DNA of 64,000 bases from Staphylococcus xylosus NJ (GCF_000338275.1 NZ_ANMR01000017.1:1-64000); one strand, 5' to 3'. Shown: positions 39,649 through 48,917, numbered from the stretch's first letter. Notes: generated from the sequence alone by a model not told the origin. A program made the numbers and translations.

Positions 39649-40095
39649 TTAATTCGACTCGTTTCTCTCAACTTCATCAATTTTATCAACTTTGCGTTGA
39701 GAACCACCTTTCCAACTTACATTGAGATAAGCTTCTACGTTTTTCTTAGCGACTTCTATACCAATAATTTGCGCGCCCATTGTTAAAATTTGTGCATTAT
39801 TACTAAGTTGAGCACGCTCTGCAGAATAATAATCATGCGCTAACGCAGCACGTATTCCTGTTAATTTATTAGCTGTTATAGCTACACCAATACCTGTACC
39901 ACATATTAATATACCACGAGCGTTTTTCCCTTGTTGTATGCTTTTACCAACTTCAGCTGCCACATCTGGATAGTCTGTTTCTGCACATTGATGACAACCA
40001 AAATCTTCAACTTCATGCCCTAATGCTTCAACATGTTCTTTTACCGCTTCTTTTAAATCGTATCCGTTATGGTCTGCACCAATTGCTATTTTCAT
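39649..40095 (-). CDS. RpiB/LacA-type sugar-phosphate isomerase
   Basis: A 148-residue isomerase of the RpiB/LacAB family. Visible motifs are IGADHNGYDLKEAV, DYPDVAAEVG, LICGTGIGVAITANK and NAQILTMGAQIIG. Such enzymes isomerise ribose-5-phosphate, galactose-6-phosphate or, in threitol and erythritol pathways, erythrulose-4-phosphate. The operon with DhaK, DhaL and a polyol dehydrogenase favours the last of these. That is an inference. It is the final gene, 25 bases after dhaL, with AGGAGG before its ATG. Confidence 0.87.
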   Translation of the reverse strand: MKIAIGADHNGYDLKEAVKEHVEALGHEVEDFGCHQCAETDYPDVAAEVGKSIQQGKNARGILICGTGIGVAITANKLTGIRAALAHDYYSAERAQLSNNAQILTMGAQIIGIEVAKKNVEAYLNVSWKGGSQRKVDKIDEVERNESN

Positions 40096-40120
40096 GTAAT
40101 TTCCTCCTTAATATTTTCCG

Positions 40121-40759
40121 TTAATTTTCAATAAAACTTCCAAATGTTTGTAACATTAGATAAGCAGACATCGCACCGGGATCCACATGCCCTTGAGATC
40201 TATACCCTAACCTCTTAGAACGTCCTTTATTAGAAATAATATCCTTTGTACTTTCCATTCCTATGTGTGCTTCTTTTAATGCTTTATTGTAGCCATCTAT
40301 AAAAGGCATATCTTGTTCCATTGATTGTGTTAATGATTTATAAAATGGCTCTAAAGTATCTATCATTGTTTTATCACCAATTTCGGCTTTGCCTCTATCT
40401 TTAATTCCTTTACTAAATGCAATCCAAAATTGATATAAACCTGTATCATCAAGCTCTGTTTGATTTTTAATTGATACCGCTCCTTTTAGATAACCAGACG
40501 CATATAATGGACCTACTGATGAGCCCACAGCATCTAAAAAACTCTTCCCAACAGCTACACTAATTTTCGCAATATCACTTTGTGATACTAACTCATTTTG
40601 AATAGTTTCCTTTACAGCTTGGTAACCAATATCCATTGTGACACCATGGTCACCATCACCAATTTTTCTGTCTAGCTCACAAAGCTCATCTTTTTTCTGT
40701 TCAAATAACGTTGTTAACTCTAATATATAATCTTTAAATGATTGACTTGTTAATATCAT
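40121..40759 (-). CDS. dhaL: DhaL-type kinase subunit (nucleotide-binding)
   Basis: A 212-residue DhaL protein, the ADP/ATP-binding helical barrel of dihydroxyacetone-type kinases. The Mg-binding aspartates are at 30, 35 and 37 (LDRKIGDGDHG); VGSSVGPLYASG and QGHVDPGAMSAYL are family motifs. I chose the ATG at 40759, 6 bases after AGGAGG and 12 bases past the dhaK stop. No dhaM gene lies in the operon, so it may use ATP or a DhaM from elsewhere. Confidence 0.88.
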   Translation of the reverse strand: MILTSQSFKDYILELTTLFEQKKDELCELDRKIGDGDHGVTMDIGYQAVKETIQNELVSQSDIAKISVAVGKSFLDAVGSSVGPLYASGYLKGAVSIKNQTELDDTGLYQFWIAFSKGIKDRGKAEIGDKTMIDTLEPFYKSLTQSMEQDMPFIDGYNKALKEAHIGMESTKDIISNKGRSKRLGYRSQGHVDPGAMSAYLMLQTFGSFIEN

Positions 40760-40770
40760 ATTTACACCTC

Positions 40771-41769
40771 CTAAACTACCTTGAAGTTCGGACAATCTAC
40801 CGGATGATCTACACATGCCTTCAGTGTGTCATCTACTTTCATTAACGTCACTGAAAAACCACCCATTTCCATCGACGTAATAAAATTGCCAACAAATGTT
40901 TTATAAACTCTAATATTTTTATCTTCCAATATTTCGCTTACTTCTTTGTTAATTATATAAAGTTCCATTTGAGATGTAGCCCCTAGACCATTAACTAAGA
41001 CAACCACTTCATCATCTTCATGATAAATTGATTCTTTTAAAATATTTTGCATAATCACGTTTACTGTTTCTTTAGCTGTTCTGATTGTTGTTTTTTCTAT
41101 TCCTGGTTCTCCATGATGCCCTAATCCAATTTCCATTTCATTATCTTCTAAATCAAAACTTGGTTTGCCTGTTTGAGGTAAATAACATGGGCTTAAACCA
41201 ATTCCCATAGAACGTGTTTGATCATTAGCAAATTGAGCAATACGTCTTACTTCTTCCAAATTATATCCAAAATCTGCTGCGGCTCCAGCAACTTTATATA
41301 CAAGTAATTCACCTGCTATACCTCTACGGTCGTCAATATCTTTAGATGAAGCTACGTCGTCATTACCAATAACAGCAGCCGTTTGGATATCATCTTCTAT
41401 TTCTGTCATTTCGCTAGCCATCTCAAAGTTCATTAAGTCACCAGCGTAATTACCATATATATACAACACACCGTAATCCTGATTGATTTCTTTTGTCACA
41501 GCTTGAATTGGTATCGGTGAAGGCGAGGCAAATATATTACCAACAGCTACACCATCAGCCATACCTTTACCTACATATCCTAAAAACCCTGGTTCATGGC
41601 CAGACCCTCCACCAATCAAGACACTTACTTTGCGTTTTTCCGTTCTTTTGTTACCTATTAAAGCCCTTTTATGAAGTTCTGAACGTCTTAAATATTCAGG
41701 GTAAGCCGCTAAATAACCAGTCATTAATTCATCAATAACATGGTCTGGATTATTAACCATTTTTTTCAT
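40771..41769 (-). CDS. dhaK: DhaK-type kinase subunit (substrate-binding)
   Basis: A 332-residue DhaK protein that binds a short ketose covalently. The residues expected are present: His 58 in GGGSGHEPG, Asp 111 in NYAGDLMNF and the covalent His 219 in GHHGEPGI. Known relatives phosphorylate dihydroxyacetone or, in threitol and erythritol catabolism, erythrulose. The upstream dehydrogenase would supply the ketose. GGAGCG lies before the ATG, and dhaL follows immediately. Confidence 0.9.
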   Translation of the reverse strand: MKKMVNNPDHVIDELMTGYLAAYPEYLRRSELHKRALIGNKRTEKRKVSVLIGGGSGHEPGFLGYVGKGMADGVAVGNIFASPSPIPIQAVTKEINQDYGVLYIYGNYAGDLMNFEMASEMTEIEDDIQTAAVIGNDDVASSKDIDDRRGIAGELLVYKVAGAAADFGYNLEEVRRIAQFANDQTRSMGIGLSPCYLPQTGKPSFDLEDNEMEIGLGHHGEPGIEKTTIRTAKETVNVIMQNILKESIYHEDDEVVVLVNGLGATSQMELYIINKEVSEILEDKNIRVYKTFVGNFITSMEMGGFSVTLMKVDDTLKACVDHPVDCPNFKVV

Positions 41770-41813
41770 TTCAATGCGCTCCTTTTATTACACGAATTCT
41801 TTAGCCATTAGCT

Positions 41814-42896
41814 TTAAGGTACGAGAACAATTTTTAATGATTTATCTCCTTTTTTCATCAGATCAAATCCTTGTTCAAAATCTTTTAAAGGTAATTGATG
41901 TGTAACTACACCATCAGTTGGATAGTCATCTTTTTGAATCCCATCAATAACAAGTGGGTAGCAATATGGTCCCAAATGGCTTCCCATCAAATCTAATTCT
42001 TTACGGTCTGAAATAATACTCCAATCTACTGTTACTGGATCAGCAAATACAGAGAATTCTACAAAACGACCTAATTTTCTGATTGCACTTAAGCCTTGTT
42101 CAACTGATTTAGGATGACCCGTAGCTTCAATATAAGTGTCACAGCCATATCCTTCAGTCATTGACTTGATTTCTTTAACAACATCAACTTTAGCTGGATT
42201 CATTACAATATCAGCACCAAACTCCTTAGCTAACTCTAATCTTTCATCTTTCATGTCTAAGACAACTAATGTCTCAGCACCTGCTTTTTTAGCTGCACCT
42301 ACCATACCTAAACCTAATGTTCCAGCACCTGAAAGTACAACAAAATCTCCTAGTTTAATGTTGGCACGTTGTACTGCATGCAAACTACAGGCGTAAGGCT
42401 CAATTAAAATTGCTTTCTCTATAGGCATATCCTCAGGTACTTTATAATTGATGGCTTCTTTTGTAAATTTCATATACTCTGCCATACCGCCGTTCACATT
42501 GTTTTGAAAGCCATATAAATCATGTTTTTCACACATCCAGTACTCTCCACGATTACAGAATCTACATTCCCAACAAGGTACGATTTGTTCAGAAATTACA
42601 CGATCACCAATTTCAAATTCAGTAACATCATCCCCCTTTTCAACAATACGAGCAATAAATTCATGACCCGGAATCATTGGGGCTTTAATGTATGAGGGCT
42701 GTGTTTCATCCCCCCAAAAGCTTGGCGCACCATCATAGGCCTTAATATCACCTGCGCAGATACCACATGCTTCCACTTTTACGATAATTTCTTTTGAATT
42801 TTCTATTTTCGGAGTTTCAACTGTTTCATATTTATATTCACCAGGTGCATAAGCTACAACAGCATTCATTTGTTCTGGATAATTTTTCTTAGTCAT
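41814..42896 (-). CDS. Zinc-dependent polyol dehydrogenase (erythritol/threitol type)
   Basis: A 360-residue medium-chain dehydrogenase. The catalytic zinc region is CGICAGDIKAYDG plus PGHEF, and the structural zinc site is PCWECRFCNRGEYWMC. The cofactor fold is LSGAGTLGLGMVGAAKKAGA. It looks closest to the group annotated as erythritol/L-threitol dehydrogenases, but other polyols are possible. It heads the four-gene operon with dhaK, dhaL and the isomerase. A strong cre-like site lies 26 bases upstream. GGGGAG precedes the ATG. Confidence 0.83.
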   Translation of the reverse strand: MTKKNYPEQMNAVVAYAPGEYKYETVETPKIENSKEIIVKVEACGICAGDIKAYDGAPSFWGDETQPSYIKAPMIPGHEFIARIVEKGDDVTEFEIGDRVISEQIVPCWECRFCNRGEYWMCEKHDLYGFQNNVNGGMAEYMKFTKEAINYKVPEDMPIEKAILIEPYACSLHAVQRANIKLGDFVVLSGAGTLGLGMVGAAKKAGAETLVVLDMKDERLELAKEFGADIVMNPAKVDVVKEIKSMTEGYGCDTYIEATGHPKSVEQGLSAIRKLGRFVEFSVFADPVTVDWSIISDRKELDLMGSHLGPYCYPLVIDGIQKDDYPTDGVVTHQLPLKDFEQGFDLMKKGDKSLKIVLVP

Positions 42897-42921
42897 AATT
42901 AAAATCTCCCCTTTTCTTTTT

Positions 42922-42936
42922 AGAAAACGTTTTCAT
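42922..42936 (-). promoter_or_regulatory. cre-like site before the polyol operon
   Basis: On the minus strand it reads ATGAAAACGTTTTCT, a nearly perfect palindrome that fits the CcpA consensus except for the final base. It lies between the dehydrogenase ATG and the intergenic repeats, so glucose repression is expected. Confidence 0.75.
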
Positions 42937-42961
42937 TAACAATTATTATTTTAATATATTT

Positions 42962-43000
42962 TTTCATTTCTTTCAAATATTCTTTCGTTTATTTTCATTT
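42962..43000. promoter_or_regulatory. Direct repeats TTTCRTTT, candidate DeoR operator
   Basis: Four copies of TTTC(A/G)(T/A)(T/A)T start at 42962, 42971, 42983 and 42993, about 10 bp apart. DeoR-family repressors often bind such direct repeats. They sit between the polyol operon and its divergent DeoR-type gene, just left of a TTGTGC/TATAAT promoter (43019-43024, 43043-43048). Confidence 0.5.
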
Positions 43001-43072
43001 TGATTTGTTTTAGTTTTCTTGTGCACTATTTATGTTAAAATGTATAATGATATAAAGGAGGATGTGATTCAT

Positions 43073-43837
43073 ATGAAAATGTATGCTGATGAGCGTAGAG
43101 AACATATTTATACTTATATAAAATCTCATAAACGTGCAACTGTAAAACAGCTCTCTGATTACTTAAGTGTTACAGAAGCAACTGTAAGAAGTGATTTAAG
43201 ACGCCTTGAAAGTGAAAATAAATTAATCCGTACACACGGTGGTGCAAAAATAACTGATAATCTGGGTTCTAAGTTAAATTTTTCTTATCGCTTAACTCAA
43301 AAACATTCAGAAAAATATAAAATTAGTAAACATGCTTTAAAAAAAATACAACCTCAACAATGTATTATGATTGATGCAAGTTCTACAACTTATGAATTAG
43401 CCAAATTATTAACGGAAACAACAATGGAACTAACTATTATCACAAACGGGTTAGAAAATGCAGTATTATTAAAAGAGAATCCACACTTAACAGTTCTTGT
43501 AGTTGGAGGTTTTGTTTCACAAGATTCAAATGCGATTACAGGTAATATCGACTCACAAATACTAGAAATGTATCACATAGATTATTTCTTTTTATCTGCG
43601 AACGGCTTTACACTTGAAAATGGCTTAACTGATTTTTCTTTACCTGAAGTTCAATTAAAAAAACAAATGGTAAAGGAAAGTGAAAATGTCATTGCACTTA
43701 TTGATAAAAGTAAATTCGATATATCCTCTACACTTTCATTTGCAAAAATCAGTGACATTACAGAAGTCATAACTGATGAAACACCATCAAATAAATGGAA
43801 AAAAAACGTACCATTCTCGTTAACAGTAGCTCCATGA
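43073..43837 (+). CDS. DeoR family regulator of the polyol operon
   Basis: A 254-residue DeoR/GlpR-type repressor. The N-terminal winged helix reads ATVKQLSDYLSVTEATVRSDLRRLE, followed by the DeoR sensor domain (MIDASSTTYELAKLL, ITNGLENAVLL, FFLSANGFTLENGLTDF, ALIDKSKF), which usually binds a sugar phosphate. I chose the ATG at 43073 after AAAGGAGG; the track starting at 43019 would cover the promoter. Divergent from the dehydrogenase operon, which it most probably controls. Confidence 0.9.
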   Translation: MKMYADERREHIYTYIKSHKRATVKQLSDYLSVTEATVRSDLRRLESENKLIRTHGGAKITDNLGSKLNFSYRLTQKHSEKYKISKHALKKIQPQQCIMIDASSTTYELAKLLTETTMELTIITNGLENAVLLKENPHLTVLVVGGFVSQDSNAITGNIDSQILEMYHIDYFFLSANGFTLENGLTDFSLPEVQLKKQMVKESENVIALIDKSKFDISSTLSFAKISDITEVITDETPSNKWKKNVPFSLTVAP

Positions 43838-43851
43838 AAAAATAAAAACAA

Positions 43852-43923
43852 AAAAGGAACAACGATAGACTTTAATGTTCTAAGTATAAATTACTTTTAG
43901 ATAAAGTCATCATTGTTCCTTTT
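43852..43923. terminator. Bidirectional terminator between deoR-type and yfcC-type genes
   Basis: An 11-bp stem (43852-43862 with 43913-43923) enclosing a second 7-bp stem, flanked by A and T tracts between convergent genes. Confidence 0.8.
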
Positions 43924-43937
43924 ATTTTGAATATCAA

Positions 43938-45410
43938 TTATATACCACCACTCCAGCCAATTGCAGTAAATACATAAAGTATCACACCACCAACAATCAT
44001 CCATATGATAAATAACGGTGCCATAAATTTAAACCATGATCCGAAATTAGCCTTAGCTATAGCTATAGCCCCAATTGTAGCACCTAATGTCGGAGTGATA
44101 AGATTACCTAATCCACCACCAAAGGATAATGAAGTTAATAATATTTGATCATTAACTCCTAATGCTGTTGTAACAGGCTGTAATATAGGCACCATCACAC
44201 TCATCAACCCAGAACCAGAAGGCACTAAGAAATTAAATATTGTAGCTACAAAAAACACTAAAACCGAAACTACACCTGATGAAGCACCATCAAGTTGCGT
44301 CGTCAATCCATGCACTATAGTACTTAATATTTGTCCTTTTTCTAATATCACGCTAATGGTATTTGCCATAATGATTGCAAATGCAACTACAAGCATCGGT
44401 TTTGCACCTTCTAAAAATCCATCCACCATTTCAGATGGTCGTTTCCCCTTAACAATATAGGCCAACACAAAACTTAAACCAAATACTGTAATAAAAACAC
44501 CATTACCATATCGTTCAGTCCACTTTAGCAAACCATTTCCTAACGCTAAAATGATTGGTGTAACAATAACTAAACTAACGACAATGTAATCTCTCCAACT
44601 TACCTTTCTATCTTCCAAATCCATTGCTTCATTTGATGAATAATCGTTTTGTTGTTGCCAAACTTTTGTAGTCATCATACTATTATCTGGATTTTTAATT
44701 ACTCTTCGCGCATACCAAATTACATACAATAAGGTCACAATTAAAAATATAAGATACATAATAGCCCTGCCACCGTAGCCTGAATAAAGTGAGACATCGG
44801 GATATACAATTTGTCCGATTTTAGCCATTCCAGAAGGTGATACAGAAAATGCCATATATAAAGGTAAGAATGTAATCGCCAAAGCCATAATAGGATCTAA
44901 CTTTAAACGTCTTACTAAAATGACGCCCAAGGTTACAAACACAATCATTTGATCTCCACCGATAAAGAATCCTATAAAAGCCATTAATGAGAATAAACCT
45001 ATTATTAATGGTAATGCACCTACATGTTCAAATCTATAAATCATGAAATTGGTTATTTTCGTAACTGAATTTAACTGCAGGATGCCTCCCATTGCACCAC
45101 CTATAAATAATAGCAAAGTCACTGTTTGAGCAGATTGGGTACCTCCATTTAGAATCAGAGTTATTGCATAAAATGGATTCACAGGATGTTGAGCAATTGC
45201 GTGGTAAGTCCCTTGTATCATCGATCCATCTTTGTCAGTATTAAACGTCCCAGCAGGAATGATATATGTCAAAAAACAAGCAAACATCATCATTAGTAAC
45301 ATCATTAATAACACATGTGGTAACTCTAATTTCCTTTTTGTTTTTATAGAAGTTTGGTTAGCTGTTTGATTAACAGTATTTTGATAAGATGTTGTACTAG
45401 ATTCTGACAT
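43938..45410 (-). CDS. YfcC family transporter
   Basis: A 490-residue protein with about 12-13 membrane helices and a hydrophilic N-terminus of about 30 residues. LPHVLLMMLLMMMFACFLTYIIPAG, FLVPSGSGLMSVMVPIL and ITPTLGATIGAIAIAK are typical of the YfcC family related to C4-dicarboxylate and arginine/ornithine carriers. The substrate cannot be read from sequence. It lies 81 bases downstream of the two flavin monooxygenase genes in the same direction and may import their substrate. AAAAGGAG precedes the ATG. Confidence 0.82.
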   Translation of the reverse strand: MSESSTTSYQNTVNQTANQTSIKTKRKLELPHVLLMMLLMMMFACFLTYIIPAGTFNTDKDGSMIQGTYHAIAQHPVNPFYAITLILNGGTQSAQTVTLLLFIGGAMGGILQLNSVTKITNFMIYRFEHVGALPLIIGLFSLMAFIGFFIGGDQMIVFVTLGVILVRRLKLDPIMALAITFLPLYMAFSVSPSGMAKIGQIVYPDVSLYSGYGGRAIMYLIFLIVTLLYVIWYARRVIKNPDNSMMTTKVWQQQNDYSSNEAMDLEDRKVSWRDYIVVSLVIVTPIILALGNGLLKWTERYGNGVFITVFGLSFVLAYIVKGKRPSEMVDGFLEGAKPMLVVAFAIIMANTISVILEKGQILSTIVHGLTTQLDGASSGVVSVLVFFVATIFNFLVPSGSGLMSVMVPILQPVTTALGVNDQILLTSLSFGGGLGNLITPTLGATIGAIAIAKANFGSWFKFMAPLFIIWMIVGGVILYVFTAIGWSGGI

Positions 45411-45491
45411 AGTCGTTCACTCCTTTTAATAAAAAATAGACACAACTTTTATAATTTAGATGTGTCCATCAATTTCAATATTTTCAAAGCT

Positions 45492-46820
45492 TTAATTTGT
45501 AACACGGGATTGTGTGTATCTATTTTCTTTAAAAGGAAGGCCAAGATGATCTCTTAATGTTTCACCATGAAATGTTTTATCATAATAACCCTTCTCTTCT
45601 AGAATAGGTAATACATTTTCTAAGAATTCATCATAAACCGCCCCGTATATATGAGGCCCAAAAATAAAACCATCTGCTGCGCCGTCTTCTACCCATTCAA
45701 TGATTATATCTGCTACAGTTTCGTATGTTCCCATAAATGGAGAGCGTCTAACTGTCTCTTCTAGCGCAACTTCTCTTAACGTCGATTGGTTTGCTTTTGC
45801 GCGATTAGCAATTGCATCTGCAGTAGCTCGGAAACTATTTTGACCAACTTCTCCTAAATCTGGAAAAGGCGCATCTAAATCATATTGACTAAAATCATGA
45901 TGATCATAATAACGACCTAAATAATCTAATGCTTCATCAATATTTGCTAAAGTCTTAATATTTTCAAAGCGTGCTTCTGCTTCACTTTCTGTCTTAGCTA
46001 TGACTGGTGCTAATATAGGATAAACTCTTACTTCATCGGGGTTACGTCCATATGCCTTAGCTTGATCTTTAATACTTTCATAATTCCGTTGTGCACTTTC
46101 TTTTGATTCTCCTAATGTGAAAACTGCATCTGCATATTTGGCTGCATAGTCTTGTCCTTTAGGTGAAGCGCCTGCCTGAAAAATGACTGGTTGACCTTGT
46201 TCAGAGCGACTTGCATTTAATGGTCCTTTTACTTGGAAATATTCACCTTTATAATCTAGTGTGTGCATTTTGTTTTTATCTAAATATTCGCCTTTTTCAT
46301 TATCAAATTTAAACGCATCATCTTCATATGAATCCCATAATCCTTGTACCACTTGAATATGTTCTTCAGCGATATCATATCTCGTATCATGCTCCGGATG
46401 TTCACCTTTACTATAGTTATCTGCACTACCCTCAAGTGGTGATGTAACAACGTTCCATCCTGCGCGTCCGTGACTGATATTATCAATCGTTGCTAACTGT
46501 CTCGCAACGGTAAAAGGTTCACTATATGAAGTTGAAATTGTACCAACTAAACCAATTTTTTGAGTAATAGACGCAAGTGCAGCAAGTAGCGTTAAAGGTT
46601 CGTGTCTGTCTAAGAAATGAGGGATAGACTTCTCATGAATATATAGACCATCTGCTACAAAAACAAAACTAAAACCTGCTCGCTCTGCTCTCTTAGCAAT
46701 GTCTAGTTGGTATTCAAAGTTAGTACTGGCATCGCTAGGAACTTCATTAGATTTCCAAGCATGCATATGACTACCTGGACCATTTAACATAATTCCAAAA
46801 TCTATTTTTTTCTGACTCAT
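45492..46820 (-). CDS. NtaA/SnaA/DszA-type FMN-dependent monooxygenase
   Basis: A 442-residue luciferase-like (TIM-barrel) monooxygenase. SFVFVADGLYIHEK, GTISTSYSEPFTVARQLATI, SHGRAGWNVVTS and QGQPVIFQAGASPKGQ are typical of the nitrilotriacetate/dibenzothiophene-sulfone monooxygenase group, which uses reduced FMN to cleave C-N or C-S bonds. The substrate is unknown. The ATG overlaps the stop of the next monooxygenase gene upstream (ATGA), so the two are translationally coupled. No flavin reductase gene is adjacent. Confidence 0.88.
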   Translation of the reverse strand: MSQKKIDFGIMLNGPGSHMHAWKSNEVPSDASTNFEYQLDIAKRAERAGFSFVFVADGLYIHEKSIPHFLDRHEPLTLLAALASITQKIGLVGTISTSYSEPFTVARQLATIDNISHGRAGWNVVTSPLEGSADNYSKGEHPEHDTRYDIAEEHIQVVQGLWDSYEDDAFKFDNEKGEYLDKNKMHTLDYKGEYFQVKGPLNASRSEQGQPVIFQAGASPKGQDYAAKYADAVFTLGESKESAQRNYESIKDQAKAYGRNPDEVRVYPILAPVIAKTESEAEARFENIKTLANIDEALDYLGRYYDHHDFSQYDLDAPFPDLGEVGQNSFRATADAIANRAKANQSTLREVALEETVRRSPFMGTYETVADIIIEWVEDGAADGFIFGPHIYGAVYDEFLENVLPILEEKGYYDKTFHGETLRDHLGLPFKENRYTQSRVTN

Positions 46821-47833
46821 AATACCCCTTCTTTCTGGTTAGCAATTGTGTATAATGGAGCAAGTTTCTCCACCGTTTTCACTCTTAATTTGTGATTCTG
46901 TATTGGCATATGCAACATAAACTCATCGATGAGTCCTTCGTTGTTTAACTGAGATAATTGATGTCTAACTTCAGCAGCTGAGCCTTCTAAAACGTCTATT
47001 TGCTTTTCCTCAACTTCAAAATGTTCTGCACTTTGTTTACTAAATGCTTCTAGTTGCTCCTTAGTATTTACAGTAATTTTTCTACCATCCTTAAAATGCA
47101 AAGCATAATTTGTACGACCATCTTTAACTAATTCTTTATCATTTTCATTTTCTGTTACTACTGCTGCTACAGCAACAATAAAACGCCCTTTTGGATATTG
47201 CTGTTTATAAGATTTCACTGCACTTATTAACATATCAACATTAGAATTAATAAAGAAAGCATATACAAAACCAACATTTTCATTTGCTGCAAATTGTGCC
47301 GAACGGTCACTGCCCCCTAATAAAAAGAGCTCTGGCTTAGGAACTTCATTATCTCTTATAGAAGTTTGTAATTGATTATATGCATCATCTTCTTTAAAAT
47401 TTCGATTATTTAAATTGTTTAACAGTTGGAATTTATCATTGAATGTAACTTGTGGCGATTTGAATTCTGATTGCAGAGCCTGTGTTGCTAATGGAAATCC
47501 ACCAGGTGCTTTACCAACCCCTAAATCAACTCTACCTGGTGCAAGGTGACTAATAAAATGGAATTGTTCTATTACTTTAAAAGGACTATAGTGCTGTAAC
47601 ATTACTCCTCCTGAACCAATACGTATTTCGTTAGTCTTGTTGAGTAGATGTGTCACTAATATTTCTGGGCTTGTACCCGCAACTTCTGGAATATTATGAT
47701 GCTCTGCAACAAAATATCTCGTATATTTTAATTTATCTGCTAGTTGTGCTAATTCAACAGTTCGTTGTATACCCTCATTTACAGTTTCATTAATATCAAT
47801 TGGACTTTGATCTAGAATGCTCATAGATGTCAT
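46817..47833 (-). CDS. Luciferase-like (MsnO8-type) FMN-dependent oxidoreductase
   Basis: A 338-residue luciferase-like protein of the short class: SILDQSPIDINETVNEGIQ at the start, RYFVAEHHNIPEVAGTSPEIL, IRIGSGGVMLQHYSPFKVIEQF, and APGRVDLGVGKAPGG are the MsnO8-type motifs. I chose the ATG at 47833 after GGGGGGA; a start 15 bases upstream lacks spacing. First gene of the pair with the NtaA-type enzyme. The coupled arrangement suggests the two act on one substrate class. Confidence 0.87.
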   Translation of the reverse strand: MTSMSILDQSPIDINETVNEGIQRTVELAQLADKLKYTRYFVAEHHNIPEVAGTSPEILVTHLLNKTNEIRIGSGGVMLQHYSPFKVIEQFHFISHLAPGRVDLGVGKAPGGFPLATQALQSEFKSPQVTFNDKFQLLNNLNNRNFKEDDAYNQLQTSIRDNEVPKPELFLLGGSDRSAQFAANENVGFVYAFFINSNVDMLISAVKSYKQQYPKGRFIVAVAAVVTENENDKELVKDGRTNYALHFKDGRKITVNTKEQLEAFSKQSAEHFEVEEKQIDVLEGSAAEVRHQLSQLNNEGLIDEFMLHMPIQNHKLRVKTVEKLAPLYTIANQKEGVL

Positions 47834-47990
47834 ATATAATCCCCCCAAATCAATTTTCTGAATATTAGATTACTAGTAATACTATGCTCCTCATACAACT
47901 TTGTCAAGTATTCTTATCGTTTTAGTAAGAATTAAATAAAGCTAGATTTATTAGAGTCATTTAACATAAGAACTTTAAAAACAGCATAAA

Positions 47991-48031
47991 AAAAGAGAAG
48001 TGGAGTATTATATTATCTCAACTTCTCTTTT
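47991..48031 (-). terminator. Terminator after the SDR gene
   Basis: An 11-bp perfect stem (47991-48001 with 48021-48031) with additional inner pairing; on the minus strand it is followed by TTTATG. Confidence 0.82.
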
Positions 48032-48070
48032 GATATTACTAGATTTAATTTTAAATTAGTCACTAGTTAT

Positions 48071-48850
48071 TTATAATGCTGTATATCCCCCATCAATTGT
48101 GACAACACTACCAGTAACAAATGATGAAGCATCAGAAGCTAAATATAGTGCTGCACCTTGTAATTCTTCAGGTACACCAGGACGACCTAATGGTGTAAAA
48201 TTCATCCATGTATCAATCATTTCTCCACCTTGAGCAAAATAATCTCTAGTTAATTCTGTTTCCATATAACCTGGAGCAATAGTATTTACACGTATACCAT
48301 GTTCTGCCCATTCACTTGCTAAGCTTTTAGTAAACATAATTACCGCACCTTTAGAAGTATTATATGCCGCCTGTGGTTGTGGCGTATTTACAATGATACC
48401 TGACATTGAAGAAGTGTTCACAATAGTACCTTTTTGCTGTTTGATCATCACTTTACCTACAGCTTGTGAAACTAAAACCATGCTGTTGATATTGACATCC
48501 ATATTTTTAACCCAACGATCGTAAGGCATATCTTCAAATTTAACATGTTCGTTGATTCCAGCATTGTTGAATAGAATGTCTATGTGCCCAAACTTATCCA
48601 TTACATCTGAAACCATTTGCTCAACATCCGACACGTTTGTTACATCTACTTTACATGCCAAGGCTTGATTTCCTGTTTCAGTTTCAAATTCGTTTGCTGT
48701 TTCTTTTGCTAAATCTAAATTAATATCAGCAATAACTAAGTTTGCACCTGCTTCAGCTAAACCTTTCCCCATTGCTTTTCCTAGTCCTGAGGCACCTCCT
48801 GTCACAATTGCGACTTGACCATCCAGTTTGAATTTGTCTAAAACACTCAT
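48071..48850 (-). CDS. Short-chain dehydrogenase/reductase
   Basis: A 259-residue classical SDR. The cofactor motif is TGGASGLGKAMG near residue 18, NNAG lies near 91, and the catalytic Ser, Tyr and Lys are in NTSSMSGI and AAYNTSKGA. Asp in IADINLD suggests NAD(H) preference. The end LASDASSFVTGSVVTIDGGYT is typical of sugar- and polyol-related SDRs. The substrate is unknown. GGAGGT lies before the ATG, and a cre-like sequence lies 68 bases upstream. Confidence 0.88.
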   Translation of the reverse strand: MSVLDKFKLDGQVAIVTGGASGLGKAMGKGLAEAGANLVIADINLDLAKETANEFETETGNQALACKVDVTNVSDVEQMVSDVMDKFGHIDILFNNAGINEHVKFEDMPYDRWVKNMDVNINSMVLVSQAVGKVMIKQQKGTIVNTSSMSGIIVNTPQPQAAYNTSKGAVIMFTKSLASEWAEHGIRVNTIAPGYMETELTRDYFAQGGEMIDTWMNFTPLGRPGVPEELQGAALYLASDASSFVTGSVVTIDGGYTAL

Positions 48851-48917
48851 ATTATGTAACCTCCATTTATTTCGTTTATTAATTGTAATTGTAAAATAAA
48901 TTAATATTCAAAGATAG

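Noticed and set aside
46280..46486. 68-residue frame inside the NtaA-type monooxygenase
   Set aside because: Out-of-frame shadow with no start signal.
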